Assembly: GCF_964340395.1 (NCBI RefSeq)
Contig: NC_135562.1
Span: forward strand, 567,501-631,500
Direction: 5' to 3'
Origin: Glandiceps talaboti
Taxonomy: Eukaryota; Hemichordata; Enteropneusta; Spengelidae
Length of the DNA: 64,000 bases
The first letter of the stretch is position 1; each line of letters starts with the position of its first letter. The translations under genes and the position numbers were made by a program. The notes under the pieces were generated by a model. It saw nothing but the letters and a program-made list of their open reading frames with translations. It did no database searches and had not been told where the DNA came from. This document shows, piece by piece, positions 48,645 to 61,560 of the stretch.

Positions 48645-48755
48645 TCTGTCAAATCAGTGCTGGTGGTAACAAAATGACAGTTCTGTCAAATCAGTGTTGG
48701 TGGTAACAAAATGATAGTTCTGTCAAATCAGCGCTGGTGGTAATAAGCTGCTAGT
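48645..48755. repeat. 37-bp tandem triplication at the P450 5' end
   Basis: Three copies with period 37 (starting 48645, 48682, 48719), each beginning TCTGTCAAATCAG and continuing GCTGGTGGTAA. The array begins 14 bp upstream of the P450 ATG, so it lies in the 5'UTR or core promoter. The copy farthest from the gene is the most diverged. Confidence 0.9.
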
Positions 48756-49501
48756 CCGACTAAAGGCTTTGAAGCTAAGACACGTTTACCATAAAATGTA
48801 GGTGAGTCTTCCACAAAAGATTCCCAAGGTCGTTCGTTTCAACATGAATAACTTGTACCTGACCTCTAAGCATATCACCTTGCACAGGGTTGTCACTGTA
48901 CACTGAGTTTGGTCATAACCCGTGGCATGTAGAATAAAATGGGTATGTTACACACACACATTGTTCGTTGTGTGCAAGGTAGCCTGGAATCTTTGCTATT
49001 TGTTTTCGACATAATGAAATGATCGATTATAGACTCTCTCACAGTCCTTGGAGCTTCGCATAAATAGCTAAAACTTGGGTTGTTTTTAAACACGGTATTT
49101 AAACTGGTATTGTGTTTTGTTAGTTCCTCGATTTTCTTAATATGAAGCCTGCAATGACTCAAACATAGATCTTTCGTATGAATATTTTGTAATGATATAA
49201 TGATCACGTGATTTGTGTAAAATATCGATTATTGTCTAACAACCAATCGCGATCGCATGGAGTTATGGTGACATTACCCAGTCTGTACCTGATGTGCTAG
49301 TGTTTAACATTGTTAACACGTAATTTACCTCAGACCACTAGAGTGTTCTAGAGTAGGCTGAGATATTGCACATTTAATTTAGAAGTAAAAAAAATGGACA
49401 CTGAACACTGAAAGTGGTTATATATGCACGCCTGATCCCAAGAATCTTTCAAACCAGAAACGTGGAAACAATTTCATTTATTTATTATTTATTGATTTAT
49501 T

Positions 49502-49516
49502 TATTTGTTGTTGGTT

Positions 49517-49549
<33 letters not shown>

Positions 49550-49575
49550 GTTTGTTTGTTTGTTGTTTGTTGTTT
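49502..49575. repeat. (TTG)n/(TTTG)n microsatellite
   Basis: TTG and TTTG units between the P450 and the 49.9-kb element. Confidence 0.9.
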
Positions 49576-49866
49576 TTTGGGGGGTCTTAAATTTTGGTAC
49601 TATAACACCAGATAAAAATGCATAGCGTAACCTCTCAAAAACAGAATTATAGACATTTCACAAATCTGACTTAGGAGAGCCTTATTGTACATAGGAGGCG
49701 CTGCATTCTAGAAAATAAACAATGTCGAGAGCTTCCTCTTGTTCTCACACCTGGCCTCAGTACTGTGTAGTCATTATTCCAAGAGGTGTGAAGCTTCGAA
49801 CGTTGTCTTCTTCTTCTTATAATGCATCACCCCAGATATATCATCCTTTTTGTTTGCCTTTAGATA

Positions 49867-50478
49867 CACTTTTTGTCATAAAACCTTAGCATTTGGGTGT
49901 TTGAGACACACACAATTCTTGTTCGAAACACATACAATCCTTGTTCGAAACACACACATATATTTGGATGAAGAATCATTGAAGTTTGAGCGTATCATAC
50001 ACCACTTTTTAAAATTTGATGTAGACACCGGACGTACGTACTCTACGAAAAGACACAGCGAGAGAGGGGTGAAAAAGGAGACACGAGAAATATCAGTGGA
50101 AAGCGGGATGGTCATCGAAAACACTGGACATCACGTAGTAGACGTCTACTGACTGCTCGAGCGCTCTCTTCAACGTTGAAAGCGGCATTTGAGAGTTAAT
50201 GTCAACAATTTACTCTGTTCGACAGACCAGAAGTTAGTGTGTCTTAGACACCACACGAAATTGTAACAGTGTGTAAAGCAGGATGCTTTGAAGAAGTCAC
50301 CTCCGACTAACGCATCTTTTGATGTGTTCTGTGTTAGAGTAAATTGTAGCATAAAACGTCAAATGCTAAGGTCTTATGACCAGGATTCAGTGTGTCTCAA
50401 ACAAGGATTGTGTGTGTCTCAAACAAGAATTGTGTGTGTCTCAAACACCCAAATGCTAAGGTTATATGACAAAAAGTG
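49867..50478. mobile_element. 612-bp inverted-repeat element with TA target site
   Basis: TIRs of about 92 bp: the left starts CACTTTTTGTCATAAAACCT and the right ends with the near reverse complement, with roughly eight mismatches. Each TIR holds two to three tandem copies of a 23-24-bp motif around TTTGAGACACACACAAT. TA dinucleotides flank both ends (49865-49866, 50479-50480), as in Tc1/mariner-type insertions. Short open frames inside match no transposase, so it looks non-autonomous. Another copy of the GTCATAAGACCTTAGCAT motif sits inside the right end. Confidence 0.75.
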
Positions 50479-50623
50479 TAAATGAACACAACTATTAAGG
50501 AAAGACCATGAAATTGTTATTTAAACGAACTCTGTATTACAGTTTATTATAGTTTGATATTTGAAAGGTGGTAGCATGTAAGGAATGATATTCTATTAAA
50601 GATAACTTAAATTATATATAATG

Positions 50624-50624
<1 letters not shown>

Positions 50625-50702
<78 letters not shown>
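50625..50702. repeat. (TA)n tract 3' of the folate-receptor-like gene
   Basis: About 37 TA units ending 60 bp from the stop codon. The intervening sequence (CACTGTGTTTCACGCTGTTG...ATCAGATGA) looks like the end of a dispersed repeat. Confidence 0.95.
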
Positions 50703-50704
<2 letters not shown>

Positions 50705-50761
50705 AGCAAGTTACACAGGAGCCCTTACACTGTGTTTCACGCTGTTGCACTCATCAGATGA

Positions 50762-51367
50762 CTAACGATATAGTTCCATGCAAGCGATCATGTAATCTCT
50801 AAAAAATATTATATTTACGAAAATGACAAACATCACCAAGTTCATATTCACTCCAATGAAAGTAGCCTCGCTTAGTTCAAGAGTTGGGTCAAAATTAAAA
50901 CATTTGCCAGATTTTGTTGGTTTAACATCAAATTTTCTATCCTGACAAAATTCAATGCCATCTGTATTCAAAACACCAATAGGAACTTCATCAAGCATAG
51001 CATTCCGACAAGCGTTGTACATTTTGTGACAGAAATCCTCACAGACAGATAGAGTGTCGTGTTGAAAGAACAAGTGTTGTTTGGGTGAACAAACCCAGCA
51101 CATTAGATATTTCAACCAAGTCTTGCATTCATTATCAGCCTGAGAGGGCGCTGTGATATCGAAGAGCACGTCACATTCGTTCTGTGTACAACACGATGAG
51201 TCTTTGTACCACGAGCAGGCGACGAGATCGTCACGACTTTGGGGTATTCGGTTGTCAAAATAAGGACAATAAGCTGGGTTAGACTTCACATCGTCGTCTG
51301 CAAGAATCGCCGACAGCAGCACAAAGAACACTGATTGGATCAATTTAAAAGACACTGATGACGTCAT
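50762..51367 (-). CDS. Folate-receptor-like cysteine-rich protein, single exon
   Basis: 201 residues from an ATG at 51367. A signal peptide (about 1-23) leads into a Cys-rich domain with 13 Cys between residues 34 and 156. CSWYKDSSCC (51-60) and CKTWLKYLMCWVCSPKQ (81-97), followed by CEDFCHKMYNAC (109-120), match the spacing of the folate receptor / riboflavin-binding protein family. A hydrophobic stretch (about 171-189) followed by a short RDYMIACMELYR tail lies at the C-terminus. Vertebrate folate receptors are GPI-anchored cell-surface binders of folate; here the charged tail after the hydrophobic segment suits a single-pass membrane protein at least as well. The ligand cannot be predicted. 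The family domain call is firm; orthology to vertebrate FOLR genes is not. It has no introns. A minus-strand AATAAA lies at 50543-50548 beyond a (TA)n tract. Confidence 0.85.
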   Translation of the reverse strand: MTSSVSFKLIQSVFFVLLSAILADDDVKSNPAYCPYFDNRIPQSRDDLVACSWYKDSSCCTQNECDVLFDITAPSQADNECKTWLKYLMCWVCSPKQHLFFQHDTLSVCEDFCHKMYNACRNAMLDEVPIGVLNTDGIEFCQDRKFDVKPTKSGKCFNFDPTLELSEATFIGVNMNLVMFVIFVNIIFFRDYMIACMELYR

Positions 51368-51502
51368 AATGATAATAATAATGTCTGTGTTTGTTACTAG
51401 TTCGTCGTTTTGTCATTAGCTGATAATTCAGTACATTCGAACCATAGATAGTCACATAATCACAATAAATTACTTCCGAGTACGACACCAACGTTGATGG
51501 TT

Positions 51503-51562
51503 GTGCCTCGATGACTCTGTGCCTCGATGACTCTGTGTCTCAATGATTCTGTTGCTCAATCC
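51503..51562. repeat. 20-bp tandem repeat, about 3 copies
   Basis: Units of CTCGATGACTCTGTG with decay to the right, about 140 bp upstream of the folate-receptor-like ATG. Confidence 0.75.
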
Positions 51563-51765
51563 TTCCAATGTTAGCCCTGTAAAACACACAGATATCCAGT
51601 CACTAAAAATAAAACTTACACATTAAATATTTTCCGTCAGAATAGGTGAATGACAACTTTATCTCGTTAATATTACAATAAAATGTTGTACATGTATATG
51701 CTTGAACAGAAAATGTGTATGATCATTCCATTTTAACAAATGGTTCTTGAGAAAATGATGAAACA

Positions 51766-51784
51766 CTCACACACACACACACAC

Positions 51785-51833
<49 letters not shown>

Positions 51834-52086
51834 GGTGTCACAAACACACGCGGAGACGCATACATACATACATACATACATACATACATACATACATACA
51901 TACATACATACATACATACATACATACATACATACATACATACACACACACACATACATACATACATACATACACACATACACACATACACACATACATA
52001 CATACATACATACATACATACATACATACATACATACATACATACATACATACATACATACATACATACATACATACCGGCCGACC

Positions 52087-52161
<75 letters not shown>
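51766..52161. repeat. Compound (CA)n(ACAT)n(ACAG)n array
   Basis: CA run to about 51831, ACAT with CA interruptions to 52077, a CGGCCGACCG junction, then ACAG to 52161. All overlapping open frames are artefacts. Confidence 0.97.
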
Positions 52162-52375
52162 GAATTTTTCTCTGAATCGTAATGGAATTTTGTGTATTTT
52201 ATCCCATGTCTTAAAATGACTGTATAGGTGAGACGTTTAGTTGGTAAAAGAAATGAACTATTATATACTTTTTTTATTTGAAAAGAACAGTCCGAGTCCC
52301 AAGTCCATGATTATCACTCAATAAATTGTAAAAGAATGTCAAACTATTTTTATTGTACGTACAGGAACTGATACA

Positions 52376-52476
52376 CAAGTAATCACCTGATATCTCAAGT
52401 AAACACAAGTAATCACCTGATATCTCAAGTAAACACAAGTAATCACATGATATCTCAAGTAAACACAAGTAATCAA
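52376..52476. repeat. 30-bp tandem repeat, 3-4 copies
   Basis: Units contain AAGTAATCACCTGATATCTC and AAGTAAACAC. Confidence 0.9.
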
Positions 52477-52800
52477 TTATCAATATAATTATGGGGAAGA
52501 GACAGATGCATTAGGAAGACCGGGTGAGACGTTAATGGTACATATAAAGTGCCTATCACAGTGGATGCCGTGATTATATAGGGCTGTAAAATTATTACCC
52601 CTGGCACAGACCTATGTCGGCACAACGGCTCTATTTAACTTCCTCGACTCCCTTTGGAGCATAAGCTTACTAAACCACTGAAGTCTCTGTAAGCGCATAA
52701 GATTACAGCAGTCACATTTCTCCTGACAACTTTGTTTATATCTAAACATAGTTAGATTATAAGTTTTATCCATTAAAATTCAAAAGAAAAAGCCATTTTT

Positions 52801-52818
52801 CATCCATATGGCCACTCC
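52801..52818 (-). mobile_element. Solo copy of the 17-bp terminus
   Basis: TTCATCCATATGGCCACT matches the right end of the 4190-4535 element, with no partner found nearby. It is probably a truncated copy. Confidence 0.5.
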
Positions 52819-53586
52819 CAAGGTGTGTGTGTAGATTTTCCGATATATCCATTTACACTTTATGCTTGGTTTGGGATCCATTTTGGCAGATATAGACATA
52901 TCCCCTGGTGCATGCAATGTGCTACATAATCAACGGATAAACGAAAAAGCTTGTATTGCACTTAACAGGACATTGTAGCAACGTCTATATGAATAATTAT
53001 AAACCACAGGAGATTCCTGTTTGACGTCTTTGAAAACTAGACTTATCCATCATCATGCATTTATCCTCCCATAGATCATGTCTCCAAGTATCTCTGTAAT
53101 TCATGGATAACATTTTGTGAAGGAAGAGCATCGTGCAGCAAGTTTTAGTAACATTTGATTGAAACATTTACATAAACAGGGGAAAACGTATTCAATCCAC
53201 AATTCCACACTCACATGCTACAGTAGATAGTTAGGTAGAAGAAAATAAACGTTTGATTCGCACAAAGCATACTCGATTAGGTACTGTAATGATTTCTTGT
53301 TATCGTCAAGAACGAGATCATGGTCTAATAGTATCGCTTTTCATGATTGGTGCAGTAGAAGTTAGTTTGTTCACTGCGCTGTTTATCGACGAGGGCTAGG
53401 AGGTACATTCATTTACGACATGTATTAAACGATGTTATACAACAAGATAGTGAGCAGACCAAGTGACAGTAGTACAGTGTAAGCTTTACGTTATCAGCTT
53501 TACTAAGATATATATGTATATACGTGTGTATATATATGTATTGTTAATATACAGTGCAGTTAATGAAATAAAGGGTTTGGTTAATT

Positions 53587-53587
53587 G

Positions 53588-53673
<86 letters not shown>
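53587..53673. repeat. (TA)n tract
   Basis: About 43 TA units. Confidence 0.95.
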
Positions 53674-53680
<7 letters not shown>

Positions 53681-53689
53681 TTTTGGTAG

Positions 53690-53760
53690 TACCCCTATAT
53701 CACGTATTCATAACCCCTATATCACGTTATCATAACCACTATATCACGTTATCATAACCT
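53690..53760. repeat. 22-bp tandem repeat, 3 copies
   Basis: Units read ACCCCTATATCACGTTATCA, immediately after a (TA)n tract. Confidence 0.85.
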
Positions 53761-54429
53761 CTAATTTGATCTTCTTCAAGTTACTAAAGTTTGTGTTTCT
53801 TTTCAAAGGGGGTTTTTCATATAAAATGCTGTATCCACCGATTGCAAAGGAAGTAATGGTAGCAAATATGGCAGGTCAAAGGTCATACTACAAGTGTCAT
53901 AATTATTTTACATCACATAGTATAAATCCTACATAGTGCAGAAAAAAACGTCGAAGATTCCTACACAGTAATTAAAATCGAATGTGCAACATTGAAAAGA
54001 CGCTGACTTCATAAAGATTGTGTTTTAAGGTTCTGGGACGATACTAATTGGTATGAATGGAGCTAGCTTGCACATATGGCAGTGATAACCAATTAGGCTT
54101 GATATCAAAGTAACGTCGCTGCATCTGTCAACCACGTATGTTATCAAAGTGTGTGCATACTGTGAAAATATCATCCCAGCTGTTTCAACAGAACTAAAGT
54201 GAACTAGAGGAAAATGGCATTTCTTTACATTGTATTTTTTTTTAAATCCTTCAAGTTCACATATTGGTGATAATGTTGAGCTTACTGACGGAATTGGTAC
54301 TGTTATTTATATTTATCATAAATTTGTACACGAGATCTAAATTGGGGTGTCGATTCCCTGTTAGATCTTTTTAGTTCACAGTCATTGGATAGCATAACAG
54401 ACGTGCAATGACGCCATTTGTAATTTACC

Positions 54430-54812
54430 CTATACATTGCTGCTAAAATTGTGGGCCTGCCTACTCCTGCTCTCTCCGATCTTACTGATCGTGCAATACT
54501 GCGCAAGGCACGAGTGATTGCTGTTGACGACAAATATCCACTTTATGCATATTTTGATATTCTCCCATCTGGCCGAAGATACCGCTGATACAGCAAGAGT
54601 TTTGTCCCGTCAGCCGTCAGATTGTTAAATCATTGCTAAGTTGTATTTGTGTACTACATGTATTTGTATTTGTATTTGTATTTGTATTTGTATTTGTATT
54701 TGTATTTGTATTTGTATTTGTATTTGTATTTGTATTTGTATTTGTGTAGTTGTGTCGCCTGGCCTTTTGTGAGTTGTATACTACATATCCTTCAGGACCA
54801 ATAAAGAAATAC
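54430..54812 (+). mobile_element. 5'-truncated non-LTR retrotransposon (LINE) 3' end
   Basis: From about 54439 the plus strand reads AAKIVGLPTPALSDLTDRAI, then an R/K-rich stretch and LPSGRRYR. An in-frame TGA follows, then SKSFVPSAVRLLNHC and a TAA at 54637-54639. This is the characteristic C-terminus of the ORF2 reverse transcriptase of CR1/L2-like elements. The 3'UTR contains about 15 copies of a TATTTG hexamer and ends near an AATAAA at 54800. Upstream sequence loses the frame, so this is a dead fragment. The short minus-strand open frame here is a shadow. Confidence 0.75.
54650..54747. repeat. (TATTTG)n hexanucleotide array in the LINE 3'UTR
   Basis: About fifteen nearly perfect TATTTG units, starting a few bases after the retrotransposon stop codon. 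Confidence 0.95.
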
Positions 54813-55075
54813 TAGTAATATACAGTGTTTTTTTTCTGTACGAGTAATTACGTCACATTATCAATGTTGTACCTCAACAAATCTGATAACATAGACTGTC
54901 ACACGAAAGTTCTATTAAATGTTGACATGTATCATAAGAATTGCAATCCTTTAAAAGGAATCGTCTAATGTTAGCAAACAGCTCTGAATCCAAATGTTAT
55001 CTCTAAATCAATCATGGCTTCACAAAGCATTTTATCATTGCAGATTTGGTATATCTCATGGAGAGAGAGGGGGCA

Positions 55076-55440
<365 letters not shown>

Positions 55441-55444
55441 CATT

Positions 55445-56955
55445 GATATTTTTTGCACTAATTTGCCTACAAAGAATTATTTATTTCTTGTTAATTTAAG
55501 TTAACGGTCAAATTTAAAAGATCACTGTTCCCATTTTTCAAAATCATTGATTGGCAAGTCTCCTTGTGCGGTCTACATTACAAATATAATCGAGGGAGTT
55601 CACAACTCAGATTACAATCTCAGGACAATCAAAAGTCACAATCTACTGGTTTCCACGATCTTCTGATAAAGTGAACGATAGGGCTTTTGCCACCTGTGGT
55701 CCAAGACTGGAATTCTATTCTTAAATTATATAACTGATGTGAACAAATCTAAGAGAGAATACTTTAAGACGTATACTTATAAATATTATTAATATCTCTA
55801 ACTGTTGTTATTCTCTGTGTGTAATAAAAATTTCTTAGATTAAAACATTTTGCTGGATATATCACTTTTATTTGTTAAGAACACAAAAAACTGAATGGTC
55901 TCAAGAAAACTCAACTCAAAGGGTTTCCAAAAGTTTTGACTACCTTTCGCTCTGTTATCGTGGGACATTAGAAAGTCAGTAATCAGTGTATGCATTTTAA
56001 CAACATTTACTTGTTTTATGTTATTGGCATCTTGCACAACACTTTTGAATATTTGTTATTTTTACTAGAATAGAAGAAGCGCTTTAATACTGAAATAAAT
56101 TTTAAAAAATGTTATGTATATTTTTAGTTACCTGCTTATTTAATTATTTATTATTTAGTTTGTTATTCAAATAGTTAGTTAGTTAGCGAAGCAATATCAT
56201 TGACAATCATCAAAAGTGTGCTATCTAATAGAAGATTTGGTTGGTCTTAATTATAAATAGTATGTAATCACAGTTCAACTTTTCTGAACAACAATTAATT
56301 ATGCCTTTGACTCGTTTATAACTATCGTCATGCAATAATTCACTATCAGTAAGAAATGTGTCCAATCTGATGGCTATTATTTCAGGAAGTTACTGTAAGA
56401 AAAAAAAAGATTGGGATACTTACAGCACGGAAAGTTGTGGATGAGGTGATGACGTTTGAAGTGCTCAAAATTATGGGATATTGATGGTTTGGGATACATC
56501 ACGACGTCACGTCACATTAACGACAGAACCGCAGCCGTCTTGAAGGGCAACGTATGGGAATTCAATGTTTCAATATTCGCTATGTTGTAGTTGTAATTTG
56601 TAAATATAATGTAACGTACAGTAGCTATGTATGAGATGTAAGCATTAATGCTCACATTGTTACATGGACGATACTAGTTAAATACAACGATATGCTTTCA
56701 GATTGACTGCCACATAAAATTACGAAATGTCAAAATATAAGTGACGTATATCGATTCCACTCTGTTGACGATTACAATGTAATTAATGATTGATAGGAAG
56801 ATAAGGTGAAAAGTGGTCTTTATTTGTCATTAGTTTTTTGTATCTATACTAAGGGTTAATGCAAGCTCTGTCTAGCACTAGCATTTACATTAGAAATCGT
56901 GATCTTATCTACTCGACATTTCAGTCAGACAAAATAATGGTAATTTTGTAATACC
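55445..56955. other. Gene-free stretch with a promoter-like patch
   Basis: At 56495-56520 a cluster of CRE-like sequence (CACGACGTCACGTCACAT) lies about 80 bp from a minus-strand GTAAGTATCC donor-like site. No downstream exon could be tied to it. Confidence 0.35.
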
Positions 56956-56961
56956 TTGAAC

Positions 56962-57702
56962 TACAACCCACAAAAAACACCGGTGCGTTTGTGTGCGTGG
57001 GGTAAGCAAGAATAAGACAAGTTGCATGAAAAGAAGTACAATGTGTTTAGTGTACTCAGTAACTTATCACAAGCATAAATATGAGTCAGGATCCCATGAC
57101 TTGGTTTTACTGTTATAACACTACACATTATAAGGATCAAATCCATCTGTTACTGTTACTGTTACTGTTACTGTTACTGTTAATGTTAATGTTATTGTTA
57201 CTGTTAATGTTAATGTTAATGTTAATGTTACTGTTATGTTAATGTTAATGTTACTGTTAATGTTATTGTTTCTGTTAATGTTATTGTTACTTTTAATGAT
57301 ATTGTTAATGTTAATGTTACTGCTACTGTTACAGTTAATGTTACTAATAATTTTACTGTTAATGTTACTGTTAATGATAATGTTAATGATAATGTTATTG
57401 TTACTGTTATTGTTACTGTTATTGTTACTGTTAATGTTACTGTTAATGTTACTGTTAATGATAGTGTTAATGTTAACGTTATTGTTACTGTTATTGTTGC
57501 TGTTACTGCTACATTATAACTTCCACAGATAGAAATCAAACTGATAAAAGCACAACATCAACCTACATCAGAGGCACACTCTGTTGTTGTTTTTTTGTAT
57601 CAGTTGTATTGTTGCTTTTACCTCATTTGTCTTTGTGCGAAGTCTTCCCTTGGCTCCGTCACTTCATTCAAGCAAACGCACCAGTGTTTTCGCCGGTTAG
57701 TA
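56962..57702. mobile_element. Inverted-repeat element, copy 1, with hexamer core
   Basis: The left end (TACAACCCACAAAAAACACC then GGTGCGTTTG) and the right end (CAAACGCACCAGTGTTTTCG then CCGGTTAGTA) are imperfect inverted repeats of about 30 bp. The flanks inside the ends match copy 2 at 60500-61383: AAGACAAGTT, ACTTCCACA and TACCTCATTTGTCTTTG-like blocks. The core is a degenerate TGTTAC/TGTTAA array. No target-site duplication is clear. Confidence 0.65.
57148..57515. repeat. Degenerate TGTTAC/TGTTAA hexamer array
   Basis: About 60 six-base units alternating TGTTAC, TGTTAA, TGTTAT and TGATAA. Long open frames on both strands (poly-LML and poly-TVT) come only from the repeat. Confidence 0.95.
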
Positions 57703-57704
57703 GT

Positions 57705-59390
<1,686 letters not shown>

Positions 59391-59391
59391 C

Positions 59392-59595
59392 ATGCATACA
59401 TACATACATACATACATACATACATACATACATACATACATACATACATACATACATACATACATACATACATACATACATACATACATACATACACACA
59501 CACACATACATACATACATACATACACATACATACATACATACATACATACATACATACACATACATACATACATACATACATACATACATACAT

Positions 59596-59626
<31 letters not shown>

Positions 59627-59819
59627 TATATACATACATACATACACATACATACATACATACATACATACACACACACACATACATACATACATACATA
59701 CATGTATACATACATACATACATACATACATACATACATACATACATACATACATACGTACATACGTACGTACGTACGTACGTACGTACGTACGTACATG
59801 CATGCATGCATGCATGCAT

Positions 59820-59903
<84 letters not shown>
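59392..59903. repeat. Compound (ACAT)n(ACGT)n(GCAT)n(ACAG)n array
   Basis: ACAT with CA interruptions to about 59757, then ACGT, GCAT and ACAG blocks. It yields five long false ORFs on both strands. Confidence 0.97.
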
Positions 59904-59905
<2 letters not shown>

Positions 59906-60499
59906 ACGTTATATAAAACACAAAGTTTCTAATCTGATTCCACTTCACTGAGATGTTAATATATGTCATCCAGCTGTTCAGTATACTATATAATTTTATT
60001 AATTCAACTGTCTTCTTTATGTTGTCGTAATATCATAATGTTGTAACATTCCTTTACAATATCTCTGTTGTTGTATTTACGCCAAAGGTTTATTATTAAA
60101 GAAGATGGTGACTTTCAACATCGTCTCCACTCATAACACAGCAAGCTCGTTCAGAAAGCGAGTCCCAAGGGAATCTTCTTCCACTATAAAATCTACATCT
60201 TGGCGCCACTTTGAATGTCGCGAAATGTTACCAAATATTTCCTGCACCAGCTGTTTGCCATACTTTCTAAGTTAAATCTTCAACGCCATTAGTTCTTCAA
60301 GAATGAAACTACATTTTCAATTTCTATAGACTTTTCTGTAATACAGGTTTGAAACATAGCGGGGTATTATGGGTAAAAGTTATCATGTGACCAATCAGGA
60401 GTAATGCTAGTTATTTTAATAAGTTTGTAAAGTCACATTTAACTCTGTAGTGATAATGATAGTTGCTACCTAATAAGAATATTAGTATATACAATCATA

Positions 60500-61383
60500 T
60501 ACAACCCACGAAAAAAAAACCCGGCGCGTTTGCTTACATGTCGTAAGTAGGAATGAGACAAGTTTCATGCAAACACACACAACATAATTACTGTCGGTAA
60601 CTCATCAACTCACAAACAGCACATTATAATTTGAGTATAACTGTTACTGTTACATTACAACATAATTAATGTCGGTAACTCATCAACTCACAAACAGCAC
60701 ATTATAACTTGACTATAACTGTTACTGTTACATTACAACATAATTAATGTCGGTAACTCATCAACTCACAAACAGCACATTATAACTTGAGTATAACTGT
60801 TACTGTTACATTACAACATAATTAATGTCGGTAACTCATCAACGCAAAAACAGCACATTATAACTTGACTATAACTGTTACTGTTACATTACAACATAAT
60901 TAATGTCGGTAACTCATCAACTCACAAACAGCACATTATAAATTGAGTATAACTGTTACTGTTACATTACAACATAATTAATGTCGGTAACTCATCAACG
61001 CACAAACAGCACATTATAACTTGACTATAACTGTTACTGTTACATTACAACATAATTAATGTCGGTAACTCATCAACTCACACACAGCACATTATAAATT
61101 GAGTATAACTGTTACTGTTACATTACAACATAATTAATGTCGGTAACTCATCAACGCACAAACAGCACATTATAACTTGACTATAACTGTTACTGTTACA
61201 TTACAACTTCCACATCTAAGCAAGCTGATAAAACACTGCGTGAACCTAATTTAAAGGCACCTACTGTTGTTTGTATAGGTTTTATTGTTGTTTATACCTC
61301 ATTTTGTCTTTGCATGAAGTCTTTCCTTGGCTCTGGCTCACTTCGTTCAAGAAAACGCACTAGTGTCTTTTCGCCATTTGTAT
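60500..61383. mobile_element. Inverted-repeat element, copy 2, with 78-bp repeat core
   Basis: It has the same ends as copy 1: TACAACCCACGAAAAA plus GGCGCGTTTG on the left, AACGCACTAGTGTCTTTTCG plus CCATTTGTA on the right. It also has the same internal left and right flanks, so both descend from one element. The centre is an 8-copy 78-bp tandem array that contains the ACTGTTACTGTTAC seed also seen in copy 1. Confidence 0.65.
60583..61206. repeat. 78-bp minisatellite, 8 copies, A/B dimer structure
   Basis: Exactly eight units of 78 bp, each starting CATAATTAATGTCGGTAACT. Alternate units carry GAGTATAAC or GACTATAAC, and later B units carry CAACGCA instead of CAACTCA. The real higher-order period is therefore 156 bp. 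Confidence 0.95.
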
Positions 61384-61425
61384 GTTAGGAAAACTTGTAT
61401 GCACAGAAAAACTTACGCATAGCAA

Positions 61426-61560
61426 AGGTAGTGTTGTGTTGTGTTGTGTTGTGGTGAAGTGCGTTGGTGCTTTTCTGTGCCCGTACGATGAGGTGCGGTG
61501 TGCTATGCGGTGCTGTGCTGTCTTGTATTGTCTTGTCTCGTCTTGTCTTATCTTGTCTGA
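61426..61560. repeat. Pentanucleotide array
   Basis: GTGTT units, a degenerate GTGCT middle, then CTTGT units; it lies just outside the right end of the 60.5-kb element. Confidence 0.85.

Larger units (their letters stand above)
52820..54420. other. Gene-free stretch
   Basis: Only a (TA)n tract and a 22-bp repeat were seen. Confidence 0.5.

Noticed and set aside
48632-48652. Extending the P450 start to 48652
   Set aside because: That codon is TTG, not ATG. The first in-frame ATG is at 48631 and leaves a normal membrane anchor.
49426-49430. GCGTG core (minus strand) upstream of the CYP1-like gene as an AhR response element
   Set aside because: A single 5-bp core without the full consensus, about 800 bp away, is expected by chance.
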